A DNA stretch of 64,000 bases from Micromonospora inositola (GTDB taxonomy: Bacteria; Actinomycetota; Actinomycetes; Mycobacteriales; Micromonosporaceae), in contig NZ_LT607754.1 of NCBI RefSeq assembly GCF_900090285.1, positions 558,001 through 622,000 on the forward strand, written 5' to 3'. The notes beneath the pieces are model-generated. The model made no database searches, was not told the DNA's origin, and was given only the letters and a program-made list of their open reading frames with translations. The position numbers and the translations under genes are program-made. Below are positions 16,451-23,708 of this stretch, one piece after another (the stretch's first letter is position 1; each line of letters begins with the position of its first letter).

Positions 16451-17095
16451 TCACCCGCGCCCCGGCGCGAGCGCGGGGGGCAGCCGGCGCGGCGGCTCGC
16501 CGCTGACCCGGCCCAACGCCCAGAGCAGGCCCGCCTGCACCACGGCGGCCAGGTGGCCCAGCTCGTGCACCAGCGCGGTGCTCGACCGGGCGATGTCCAC
16601 CGCGCTGGTGCCGGCCAGGCAGACCGCCAGCACCAGCGCCACCGGCAGGAACGCCCGGGCCCGCTCCGGCCGCCAGGCGGCCAGCGCGAACCCGACCGCG
16701 AGCGCCGCGTCGAAGGAGGCCATCTCACGGCTGGTGTGCGGGTCGGCCTCGACCCCGACGCCGGCGAGCAGGATCGGCAGCGCGATGGCGAGCTGCGCCA
16801 CCGCGGCCACCGCCACGGCCACCCGCAGCAACTGGCGCCGGGCCCGCACGGTGGCGGCGGCGTCGTCCCGCGCCGCGGCCCGGTCCGCGGCGACCGCGGC
16901 CAGCACGGGGGCGGTCAGATCGGGTACGTCGACCGCCTGGAGCCGGGTGAGTCGGGTCACCCGTTCGGCCCGCGCCAGCCAGGAGCGGCACCCGGGGCAG
17001 GCCTCGGTGTGCGCCTCCAGCGCCGGCACCGGCGCCTGCGGGTCCTCGCCGTCCAGCCGCGCCGACAGCGCCACCCGTACGTCGTCGCAGTTCAT
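16451..17095 (-). CDS. zf-HC2 anti-sigma-like membrane protein, 214 aa
   Basis: MNCDDVRVALSARLDGED and the H-x3-C-x2-C motif HTEACPGC (residues about 29-36) form a zinc anti-sigma (ZAS) domain facing the cytoplasm, followed by about four hydrophobic segments. It is the natural candidate to restrain the ECF sigma factor encoded divergently at 17204. The pair is usually co-directional in one operon, so the divergent layout is unusual. A GGAAC-N17-CGACTA element ends 7 nt before the ATG, suggesting leaderless sigma-dependent transcription of this gene with CopCD and YcnI (36 and 18 bp gaps). Confidence 0.85.
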   Translation of the reverse strand: MNCDDVRVALSARLDGEDPQAPVPALEAHTEACPGCRSWLARAERVTRLTRLQAVDVPDLTAPVLAAVAADRAAARDDAAATVRARRQLLRVAVAVAAVAQLAIALPILLAGVGVEADPHTSREMASFDAALAVGFALAAWRPERARAFLPVALVLAVCLAGTSAVDIARSSTALVHELGHLAAVVQAGLLWALGRVSGEPPRRLPPALAPGRG

Positions 17096-17102
17096 GAGCA
17101 GG

Positions 17103-17130
17103 TAGTCGGGGGTGGGCGCGGAAAAGTTCC
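17103..17130 (-). promoter_or_regulatory. Putative ECF promoter for the zf-HC2/CopCD/YcnI operon
   Basis: Minus strand: GGAAC (17130-17126), exactly 17 nt, then CGACTA (17108-17103). The -35 has the usual ECF GGAAC core; CGAC differs slightly from the common CGTC -10. The start codon lies 7 nt after the -10, so the transcript would start at or next to the ATG. The same spacing occurs in the rightward element at 17795. Confidence 0.5.
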
Positions 17131-17203
17131 CGGAGTGGGCCGGGCCATAGAAAGGGCCGAAGGGCCCTGCCTCACCCAGGTACGCCGCGTAACCTCGTCT
17201 GTC

Positions 17204-17791
17204 GTGATCCCCGCCCCGCGCGACACCACCGCCGGCCGCCACGAGGCGCGCGGCGAGGCCGCGCGGGACGGCGCCACGCGGTGGGCGCTGGCCGCCCGGG
17301 ACGGCGACCCGGTCGCGCAGGCCGCCTTCGTCCGGGCCACCCAGGCCGAGGTGTGGCGGTTCGCCGCCGCGCTGGTCGACGCGGACAGCGCCGACGACCT
17401 CACCCAGGAGACGTACCTGCGGGCGTTCCGCGCGCTGCCCGGCTTCGAGGGCCGCTCCAGCGTGCGTACCTGGCTGCTGGGCATCGCCCGCCGGGCCTGC
17501 GCCGACCACCTGCGTACCGTGGTGCGCCGCCGCCGGCTCGACGAACGGCTCGCGGCGCACGCCCACACCGACCGGCCGTACCCCGACCCGGCCGGGCACC
17601 TCGGCGCCACCGACCTGGTCCGCCGGCTCCCCGCCGACCGGCGCGAGGCGTTCGTGCTCACCCAACTGCTCGGCCTGTCGTACGCCGAGGCCGCCGCCGT
17701 GGAGGGGGTGCCGGTGGGCACCATCCGCTCCCGCGTCGCCCGGGCCCGCTGCGACCTGGTCGAGGCCGTCGGCGACGCGCTCGCCGGTTGA
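17204..17791 (+). CDS. ECF RNA polymerase sigma factor, 195 aa
   Basis: Region 2 reads DDLTQETYLRAFRALPGFEG and RSSVRTWLLGIARRACADHL. Region 4 reads LPADRREAFVLTQLLGLSYA followed by the HTH GVPVGTIRSRVARAR. No extra C-terminal domain. The GTG start at 17204 is chosen because upstream codons run through the opposite-strand zf-HC2 promoter and lack coding character; the ribosome-binding site is poor. It lies between two operons bearing matching GGAAC-N17-CGAC elements and probably drives both. The immediate neighbours suggest a copper or thiol envelope stimulus. Confidence 0.92.
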   Translation: MIPAPRDTTAGRHEARGEAARDGATRWALAARDGDPVAQAAFVRATQAEVWRFAAALVDADSADDLTQETYLRAFRALPGFEGRSSVRTWLLGIARRACADHLRTVVRRRRLDERLAAHAHTDRPYPDPAGHLGATDLVRRLPADRREAFVLTQLLGLSYAEAAAVEGVPVGTIRSRVARARCDLVEAVGDALAG

Positions 17792-17794
17792 CGC

Positions 17795-17822
17795 GGAACT
17801 TTCCTCGGATCCGGGACGACAA
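17795..17822 (+). promoter_or_regulatory. Putative ECF promoter for the MauE/DsbA operon
   Basis: GGAAC (17795-17799), 17 nt, CGACAA (17817-17822), beginning 4 nt after the sigma-factor stop. With a start site 6-8 nt beyond the -10, transcription would begin near 17829, where an in-frame GTG (codon 3 of the annotated frame) could serve as a leaderless start. It pairs with the leftward element at 17103-17130. Confidence 0.5.
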
Positions 17823-18347
17823 ATGACCGTGACTGCACCGAGCACCCGGGCCGCCCGCTGGCCCGCCGTCCGGCCCTGGCTCGGCACCGCCGCCCGACTC
17901 GGGCTGGCCGCCGTCTGGTTGATCGCCGGCGGCGCGAAGGTCGGCGACCTGGCCGCCTCCGGCCGGGCCGTGAACGCCTACCAGGTCATGCCGTACGACC
18001 TCGCCACCGTGATCGGCGCCGCGCTGCCCTTCGTGGAGCTGGCGCTCGGCGTACTGCTGCTGATCGGGCTGGCCACCCGACTGGCCGCCGGGGTCTCCGC
18101 GGCGCTGCTGGTGGTCTTCATCACCGGCATCGCCTCGGCCTGGAGCCGCGGCCTGGCCATCGACTGCGGGTGCTTCGGCAGCGGCGGGCAGCTCGCCGCC
18201 GGGCGGGCCCCGAGCTACCTCCCGGAGATCCTCCGGGACCTGGGATTCCTGGCGCTGGCCGGATTCCTGCTGATCTGGCCCCGCACCCCCGTCTCCGTGG
18301 ACGGCTGGCTGGCGGGCGATGCACCCGTGGAGGGCGAGGATGAGTAG
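17823..18347 (+). CDS. MauE/DoxX-like membrane protein, 174 aa
   Basis: Four transmembrane segments with the MauE hallmark DCGCFGSGG (a CxC pair near residue 119) and an early LIAGGAKVGD motif. MauE-type proteins are thought to pass electrons between quinones and periplasmic thiol enzymes, needed in known cases for disulfide formation. The next gene is a DsbA-like thioredoxin overlapping by 8 bp, which fits such a partnership. The ATG at 17823 directly follows the putative -10, so the true start may be GTG 17829. Role inferred from family and context. Confidence 0.85.
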   Translation: MTVTAPSTRAARWPAVRPWLGTAARLGLAAVWLIAGGAKVGDLAASGRAVNAYQVMPYDLATVIGAALPFVELALGVLLLIGLATRLAAGVSAALLVVFITGIASAWSRGLAIDCGCFGSGGQLAAGRAPSYLPEILRDLGFLALAGFLLIWPRTPVSVDGWLAGDAPVEGEDE

Positions 18348-19056
18348 TCGCAAGGGGCGGAAGAACGCCGCCCAGGTGGTCCGCGCGCAGCTCGCCAGGG
18401 AGAAGCGGCGCACGCGTACCATCTGGACCTCGGTCGGCGCCGTGGTGGTGCTGGTGATCGCCGGGCTGATCGGCTGGTCCGTCTACTCCAGCCAGAAGTC
18501 GAAGACCTTCACCGCCCCATCCGGCGCCAACGCCGGCGGCACCGGGATCGTCGCCGGCGCCGGTCCCGTCGCCATCGACCTGTACGAGGACTACCTCTGC
18601 CCGGTCTGCAAGCAGTTCCAGCAGGTCAACGGCGCGACCATCGACCAGTTGATCAGGGAGGACAAGGTGCGGGTGATCTTCCATCCGGTGGCCTTCCTGA
18701 ACCGCTTCTCCACCACGGAGTACTCCACCCGCGCGTCGGCCGCCTCGGGCTGCGCCGCCCAGGGCGGCAAGTTCAAGGAGTTCACCGACGCGCTCTTCGC
18801 CCGACAGCCGGCCGAGGGCAGCGCCGGGCTCAGCAACGACGAGCTGATCGACATCGGGGCGGGCGTCGGGCTGAACCGCGACGACTTCGGCTCCTGCGTG
18901 AAGGACGGCACGTACAAGCCGTGGACCGAGCACGTCACCGACGACGCGAGCAAGTCCGGCGTCACCGGCACCCCGACCATCAAGGTCAACGGCAAGGACG
19001 TCGAGGACCGCTCCCCGGAGGGGATCAAGGCGGCGGTGGCGGCGGCCGGCAAGTGA
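18340..19056 (+). CDS. DsbA-like membrane-anchored thioredoxin-fold protein, 238 aa
   Basis: A basic cytoplasmic N-terminus (SSRKGRKNAAQ) and one transmembrane anchor (residues about 30-52) precede an extracytoplasmic DsbA/Thioredoxin_4 domain. The active site is CPVC in YEDYLCPVCKQFQQ, the cis-proline loop is GVTGTPTIKVNGK, and there is an additional Cys pair (SGCAAQ, GSCVKD) that may form a structural disulfide. It probably oxidises or isomerises exported thiols, recharged by the neighbouring MauE protein. The start at 18340 is supported by GAGGGCGAGG and overlaps the previous gene by 8 bp. Confidence 0.9.
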   Translation: MSSRKGRKNAAQVVRAQLAREKRRTRTIWTSVGAVVVLVIAGLIGWSVYSSQKSKTFTAPSGANAGGTGIVAGAGPVAIDLYEDYLCPVCKQFQQVNGATIDQLIREDKVRVIFHPVAFLNRFSTTEYSTRASAASGCAAQGGKFKEFTDALFARQPAEGSAGLSNDELIDIGAGVGLNRDDFGSCVKDGTYKPWTEHVTDDASKSGVTGTPTIKVNGKDVEDRSPEGIKAAVAAAGK

Positions 19057-20177
19057 TCCCCGTACCGCTGCGACGGGCCACGGTGGTCGTCACCGTCGCG
19101 CTCGCCGCCCTGCTCGCCCTGGCCGCGCCGGCCGCCGCGCACGGCGCGGACGCCCCCGATGGCACGGACTACCGGGCCGAGGTCACCGCGCTCGCCCCCG
19201 CCCGGCCCGGGCTCACCGTCCGGGTCGTCGAGGCGGGCGCCCGGCTGGAGCTGATCAACCGCACCGGGCGGGACGTCGAGGTGCTCGGCTACTCCGGCGA
19301 GCCGTACCTGCGGGTCGGCCCGGGCGGGGTGTACGAGAACCGCCGCTCCCCGGCCACCTACCTCAACCAGACCATCGCCGGTGACACCAGCCTCCCGCCG
19401 GCGGCAGACCCGGCCGCGGCCCCGGTCTGGTCCCGGGTCGGCAAGGGGCAGTCGGTGCGCTGGCACGACCAGCGGACGCTCTGGCTCGAGTCGTCGCCGC
19501 CCGCCCAGGTGACCGCCGACCCGGGGCGCCAGCAGCGGGTCCGGGACTGGGTGGTGCCGCTGCGCGCCGGCGACGAGACGATCGAGGTCCGGGGCACCCT
19601 GGACTGGGTGCCGCCACCGGACGCATACCCGTGGTGGGTAGCCGCCACCCTCGGCTTCCTCGCCGTCGCGGCGGCCGGGCTCGCCCCCGCCGGCACGGCC
19701 ACCGGGGTACGCGCGCTGCGGGGCGTGGGCGCCCTGCTCGCCCTCGGCGGGCTGGCCACCGTGGCGTTCACCATCGGCCGGGAACTCGATGCCGGCGCCG
19801 ACGGGCTCGGCGGGGTGCTGCTCGGGCTGATCAACGGTCAGGTCTGGATGCTGCTCACCGGGCTCGGCGCCATCGCCGCCGGCGGGTACGCGCTGGCCCG
19901 CCGGGAGGCCGCCGACTTCGCCCTCGCTCTGGCGGGCGCCTGCCTGGCGATCTTCGCCGGCTTCGCCAACATCGCCGTGCTCTCCCGCTCGGTGGTTCCC
20001 GTGGTCTGGCCGGCCACCACCGCCCGGCTGCTGGTGGCCCTGATCCTCGCCACCGGCGCCGGCGCCCTCGGCGCCGGCATCCTGCGCCTCCACGCCGCCT
20101 CCCGCGCCAGCCGCCAGCCGGTCCCGACCCCCGCCACCCCCGCTGCGGGTCAGGAGGGGCGGGGGGTGAAGCCGTAG
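19053..20177 (+). CDS. Exported membrane protein with N-terminal His, unknown family, 374 aa
   Basis: The GTG start overlaps the DsbA stop by 4 bp (GTGA). The signal peptide ends PAAAHGADAPDGTDYRAE; cleavage after AAA would give mature HGADAPDG. An extracytoplasmic beta-rich domain follows (about residues 35-190: EVLGYSGEPYLRVGPGGVYE and SVRWHDQRTLWLES), then about six membrane segments (about residues 195-350) and a Pro/Ala tail. The architecture mirrors CopC-CopD (His-first beta domain plus helical bundle), but the sequence is not CopC. It ends 28 bp inside the convergent ABC ATPase gene. Its possible copper role rests on context. Confidence 0.75.
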   Translation: MIPVPLRRATVVVTVALAALLALAAPAAAHGADAPDGTDYRAEVTALAPARPGLTVRVVEAGARLELINRTGRDVEVLGYSGEPYLRVGPGGVYENRRSPATYLNQTIAGDTSLPPAADPAAAPVWSRVGKGQSVRWHDQRTLWLESSPPAQVTADPGRQQRVRDWVVPLRAGDETIEVRGTLDWVPPPDAYPWWVAATLGFLAVAAAGLAPAGTATGVRALRGVGALLALGGLATVAFTIGRELDAGADGLGGVLLGLINGQVWMLLTGLGAIAAGGYALARREAADFALALAGACLAIFAGFANIAVLSRSVVPVVWPATTARLLVALILATGAGALGAGILRLHAASRASRQPVPTPATPAAGQEGRGVKP

Positions 20178-20911
20178 GGGAGTTCGAGGCGGTGGCGGGC
20201 GAGGAGGGGCTCGTCGGTGAGGAGGTCGACGGTGGGGGCGTCGGCGACGATGCGGCCGGCGTCGAGGATCACCGAGCGGTCGCAGAGCTCCGCCGCGTAC
20301 GGCAGGTCGTGGGTGACCATCAACAGGGTCACCGGCAGGCCGCGCAGGATCTCCGCCAGCTCCCGCCGGGCGGCCGGGTCGAGGTTGGACGACGGCTCGT
20401 CGAGGACCAGGATCTCCGGCCGCATGGCGAGCACCGTGGCCACCGCCACCCGGCGGCGCTGACCGAAGGAGAGGTGGTGCGGCGCCCGGTCCCGGTGCTC
20501 GCTCATTCCGACCGCGGCCAGCGCCTCGTCGACCCGGGCGGCCAGCGCCGCCCCGCGCAGCCCCAGGTTCGCCGGGCCGAACGCCACGTCCTCGGCCACG
20601 GTCGGCAGGAAGAGCTGGTCGTCCGGATCCTGGAAGACGATGCCCACCCGGCGGCGGATCTCGGCCAGCGTGTCCCGGTCCCGGCTGACCGTCAGCCCGC
20701 CGACGGCGACCGTCCCCTCGGTGGCAGTGAGGATGCCGTTGAGGTGCAGCACCAAAGTCGTCTTGCCGGCCCCGTTGGGGCCGAGCAGCGCCACCCGGTC
20801 CCCGCGCGGCACCGTCAGGTCCACCCCGTGCAGGGCGACGTGACCGTCCGGGTACGCGTACCGGACGCCGCGCACGTCCAGGGAGGGAGCCGTCTGCACG
20901 TACCCGATCAT
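20150..20911 (-). CDS. ECF transporter energising ATPase (nickel/cobalt), 253 aa
   Basis: A single ABC domain: Walker A GPNGAGKTTL, Q-loop FQDPDDQLF, signature LSFGQRRRVAVA (SFGQ in place of the common SGGQ), Walker B EILVLDEP, and H-loop VTHD. The FQDPDDQLFLPTV stretch is characteristic of CbiO/NikO. It powers metal uptake with the membrane genes just upstream. The ATG overlaps the stop of the transmembrane gene by 4 bp. It is the last gene of a four-gene leftward operon and converges on the rightward operon with a 28-bp coding overlap. Confidence 0.92.
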   Translation of the reverse strand: MIGYVQTAPSLDVRGVRYAYPDGHVALHGVDLTVPRGDRVALLGPNGAGKTTLVLHLNGILTATEGTVAVGGLTVSRDRDTLAEIRRRVGIVFQDPDDQLFLPTVAEDVAFGPANLGLRGAALAARVDEALAAVGMSEHRDRAPHHLSFGQRRRVAVATVLAMRPEILVLDEPSSNLDPAARRELAEILRGLPVTLLMVTHDLPYAAELCDRSVILDAGRIVADAPTVDLLTDEPLLARHRLELPYGFTPRPS

Positions 20912-21678
20912 GTCAGGACGACCGCGGCGGCGGCGATGGCGGCGGCCGCCAGCGGCACCGTGGCGGCGGCAGCCCACTGGCCGGCGGTGGCCGCGCCGGC
21001 CCCCTGCCAGACCGCCGGCATCCGGCCCGAGTAGCCGCGCGACACCATGGCCAGGTAGACCCGCTCGCCGCGCTCGAACGCACGCAGGAAGAGCGCGCCG
21101 ACCCCGGCGGCGAAGCCGCGCAACTGCCAGAGGAAACGCGGGTCGTCGCCCCGGGAGACCCGGGCCACCCGCATCCGCCGGGCCTCGCCCACCAGCACAT
21201 CCAGGTAGCGCAGCATGAAGGTGGCGATCTGGGTGAGGATCTGCGGGCAGCGCAGCCGGTCCAGGCCGACGATCAGGTCCCGCGTCGTCGTGGTCGCGGC
21301 GAGCAGGAGCGACGCCAGTACGCCCAGCGTCCCCTTCGCCAGGATGTTCCAGCCGCCCAGCAGCCCGTCCACGGAGAGGCCCAGCCCGGCCACCTCGACC
21401 CGCTCCCCCGCCCCGAAGAAGGGCAGCGCGAACGCGAAGAGCACGAACGGCAGCTCGATCAGCGCCCGGCCGAGCAGCCAGCGCGGGCCCACCCGGGCCA
21501 GCGCCGCGACGGCGGCGACCAGCAGCGCGTACCCGCCGAAGGCCCAGTACGCCTCGCGGGGCGTGGCAACCACGGCGACGGTGAACAGCACCATCGCGGC
21601 GATCTTCACCTCCGGTGGGAGGCGGTGCACCAGCGAGGTGGACTCGCGGTAGAGCACGTGCGCGTGTCCGGCGCCCAT
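20908..21678 (-). CDS. ECF transporter T component (CbiQ/NikQ), 256 aa
   Basis: The scaffold membrane subunit linking the ATPase to the M component. It has about five or six transmembrane segments and the coupling-helix signatures VSRGDDPRF and AMVSRGYSGRMP (the A-R-G motifs that contact the ATPase). The ATG at 21678 (MGAGHAHVLYRESTSLVH) is the only start that fits; the longer upstream frame overlaps the PDGLE gene and is out of character. There is a 14-bp gap from the preceding gene. Confidence 0.9.
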   Translation of the reverse strand: MGAGHAHVLYRESTSLVHRLPPEVKIAAMVLFTVAVVATPREAYWAFGGYALLVAAVAALARVGPRWLLGRALIELPFVLFAFALPFFGAGERVEVAGLGLSVDGLLGGWNILAKGTLGVLASLLLAATTTTRDLIVGLDRLRCPQILTQIATFMLRYLDVLVGEARRMRVARVSRGDDPRFLWQLRGFAAGVGALFLRAFERGERVYLAMVSRGYSGRMPAVWQGAGAATAGQWAAAATVPLAAAAIAAAAVVLT

Positions 21679-21692
21679 GTCGACGTGTCCCC

Positions 21693-22130
21693 TCAGCCGG
21701 CGCGGGCCGCGCGCCGCCCGGCGTCGGCCGGGTCGGTGTCGCCGGCCGACCCGCCCGAGCGGGCGGGGTCGTCGCCCGACGCGCCGGGACCGGTGGGGCC
21801 GTGCCGGCGGGCCAGCCAGAAGAGGCCGCCGCCGAGGGCGAAGGTGAGCAGCACGCCGAGGACGCCGGAGAGGCCGGTGGAGAGGAACCGGTTGTCCACG
21901 CCCCGGATGCCGTAGTCGGCCAGCGGGCTGTCGGACAGCTCGTGGTTCTTCGCCTGCTGCGCCGGGCAACTGCCGCCGGTGATCTCGCCGTCGGCGTTCA
22001 CCGTGCAGCCCTTGAGCAGGGACGAGTCGAGCCCGTCCGGGTGCGCCGAGGCGTAGTTGCTGACCACGCCGGCGAGCAGCAGGGCGACCAGCAGGCCGCC
22101 GAGGACGAAGCCCCAGTTGCGCTTGGTCAT
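21693..22130 (-). CDS. PDGLE-domain additional component (CbiN/NikN-like), 145 aa
   Basis: Two transmembrane segments flank an extracytoplasmic loop that begins SAHPDGLDSSLLKG, the PDGLE signature of the small N subunit of nickel/cobalt ECF importers. Residues in GIRGVDNRFLSTGLSG complete the domain. A cytoplasmic tail of about 40 Gly/Asp/Pro-rich residues is likely disordered. The ATG overlaps the stop of the M-component gene by 4 bp. Confidence 0.88.
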   Translation of the reverse strand: MTKRNWGFVLGGLLVALLLAGVVSNYASAHPDGLDSSLLKGCTVNADGEITGGSCPAQQAKNHELSDSPLADYGIRGVDNRFLSTGLSGVLGVLLTFALGGGLFWLARRHGPTGPGASGDDPARSGGSAGDTDPADAGRRAARAG

Positions 22131-22846
22131 CGGGCACCCCCGGCGGCCGGGACGACGGCGGCCGGCGCGGCCGGCTTCAGGGCGCGCAGCGCGTACACCA
22201 GGTCGGGGCGGACCTTGGCGACGGTGACCACCGTGGTGGCGGTGATCAGGCCCTCGCCGACACCGATCAGCAGGTGGACGCCGGCCATCGTGCCGGCCAG
22301 CCCGGCGAGGTTGCCGCCCAGGTCGGTGGTGCCGCCCAGCCAGTACTGCAGGACGAAGCCCTGGCTGGCGACCACCACGCTGATCAGGCCCGACACGAAC
22401 GCGGTGATGCCGAGCCCGGCCGGGGTACGCGGCAGCACCCGCAGCAGCAGCGCGATCAGCAGGTACGCCACGGCGGTGCCGAGGATCGCCATGTTGGTGA
22501 CGTTGAGGCCGAGCATGGCCACCCCGCCGTCGCCGAAGACCAGTGCCTGCACGACGAGGACGACGGCCACGCAGAGCGCGCCGACCCACGGGCCGACCAG
22601 GAGCGCGGCGAGCGCGCCCCCGAGCAGGTGACCGCTCACCCCGGCGGTGAAGATCGGGAAGTTGAGCATCTGCACCGCGAAGATGAACGCGGCCACCAGG
22701 CCCGCCATCGGGGCCAGCCGGTCGTCCAGGTCGCGGCGGCCGCGCAGCACGCAGAGGGTGAGCACGGCGAGCGCGAAGGCGGCGAAGACCGCGGCGACGG
22801 GACCGTTGATGATCCCGTTCGAGATGTGCATCGCCAGGGTTTCCAC
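22127..22846 (-). CDS. ECF transporter substrate-binding M component (NikM/CbiM), 239 aa
   Basis: A seven-helix metal-binding subunit with MHISNGIINGPVAAVFAAFA near the N-terminus, GVSGHLLGGALAALLVGPW and NVTNMAILGT, all family hallmarks. In solved homologues the free N-terminal Met-His enters the metal site, which would favour ATG 22831. However, the best ribosome-binding site (GGGAGG) serves GTG 22846, which adds five residues before MHI. The Nur-like box upstream argues for nickel rather than cobalt as substrate. First gene of the operon. Confidence 0.9.
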   Translation of the reverse strand: METLAMHISNGIINGPVAAVFAAFALAVLTLCVLRGRRDLDDRLAPMAGLVAAFIFAVQMLNFPIFTAGVSGHLLGGALAALLVGPWVGALCVAVVLVVQALVFGDGGVAMLGLNVTNMAILGTAVAYLLIALLLRVLPRTPAGLGITAFVSGLISVVVASQGFVLQYWLGGTTDLGGNLAGLAGTMAGVHLLIGVGEGLITATTVVTVAKVRPDLVYALRALKPAAPAAVVPAAGGAR

Positions 22847-22890
22847 TCGACCTCCCGGGGCGCGGCGGGCGGGCCCACACCGACGGGGTC

Positions 22891-22935
22891 AGCTTATTTG
22901 CGCCGGCTCCTTGTTGCCAATTTATTGCAACAAGG
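22891..22935 (-). promoter_or_regulatory. Nickel-transporter promoter with Nur-like operator
   Basis: A 9-bp perfect inverted repeat (CCTTGTTGC / GCAACAAGG at 22909-22917 and 22927-22935) contains, on the minus strand, TTGCAA-TAAAT-TGGCAA. This matches the Streptomyces Nur box (tTGCaa-N5-ttGCAA) in 11 of 12 positions. It overlaps a plausible -35 (TTGGCA, 22920-22915), 18 bp from a -10 (TAAGCT, 22896-22891), so nickel-loaded Nur would block transcription. The site also lies 73 bp before the divergent bcp gene. Confidence 0.6.
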
Positions 22936-23007
22936 CATGGTGTTGATCACGGGTGGCGGCGCGTCGCCACCGTCGGCGTCCCGCGCGGCGGCGGTATCGT
23001 CTGCGCC

Positions 23008-23478
23008 ATGACCGACCGCCTCAACCCCGGCGACCCCGCGCCCGAGTTCACTCTCCCCACCGACACCGGCGACACGCTCTCCCTGACCGACCTGCGTGGC
23101 CGCAAGGTCATCCTGTACGCCTACCCGGCCGCCATGACTCCCGGCTGCACCAAGCAGGCCTGCGACTTCCGCGACTCGCTCGCCTCCCTCCAGGCCGCCG
23201 GCTACCAGGTGGTCGGCATCTCCCCGGACAAGCCGGAGAAGCTGGCCAAGTTCCGCGACCGGGACGCGATCACCTTCCCGCTGGTCGCCGACACCGACAA
23301 GGCGGTGCTGACCGCGTACGGCGCGTACGGCGAGAAGCAGATGTACGGCAAGACCGTCACCGGGGTGATCCGCTCGACCTTCGTCGTCGACGAGGACGGC
23401 AAGATCGAGCGCGCGCTCTACAACGTCAAGGCCACCGGGCACGTCGCCAAGCTCCGCCGGGACCTCGGCCTGGACTGA
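23008..23478 (+). CDS. bcp: Thioredoxin-dependent thiol peroxidase (Bcp/PrxQ), 156 aa
   Basis: A cytoplasmic peroxiredoxin that reduces hydroperoxides. AMTPGCTKQACDFRDS contains the peroxidatic Cys47 and, five residues later, Cys52, the atypical 2-Cys arrangement of Bcp. The usual PxxxTxxC form is present (PAAMTPGC). Full length for the family. ATG at 23008; the upstream region is shared with the nickel operon. Ends 78 bp before tRNA-Leu. Confidence 0.95.
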   Translation: MTDRLNPGDPAPEFTLPTDTGDTLSLTDLRGRKVILYAYPAAMTPGCTKQACDFRDSLASLQAAGYQVVGISPDKPEKLAKFRDRDAITFPLVADTDKAVLTAYGAYGEKQMYGKTVTGVIRSTFVVDEDGKIERALYNVKATGHVAKLRRDLGLD

Positions 23479-23556
23479 GACTGTCGTACGCCGCTAATCC
23501 TGAGGGAGGCTGGGCTCACCACCCCAGAGGCCCGACGCTCTAGACTCAGCAGGTCC

Positions 23557-23643
23557 GCGGGAGTGGCGTAACAGGCAGGCGCGATAGGTTTAGGTCCTAT
23601 TGTCCGAAAGGACGTGGGGGTTCGACTCCCCTCTCCCGCACCA
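23557..23643 (+). tRNA. tRNA-Leu (anticodon TAG)
   Basis: Class II tRNA: acceptor GCGGGAG / CTCCCGC, anticodon arm ATAGG-TTTAGGT-CCTAT giving TAG, a long variable arm (TGTCCGAAAGGACG), T arm GGGGGTTCGACTCCCC, discriminator A and encoded CCA. Confidence 0.95.
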
Positions 23644-23708
23644 GAGGCGATGTCGTGAGGATCACGAACGTGGGGTTCATGCCTAGCCACTCCCTCAGGA
23701 TGGCAGGC

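Noticed and set aside
22909..22935. Inverted repeat as a transcription terminator
   Set aside because: It lies between two divergent starts and overlaps a -35 box; the Nur-box match explains it better.
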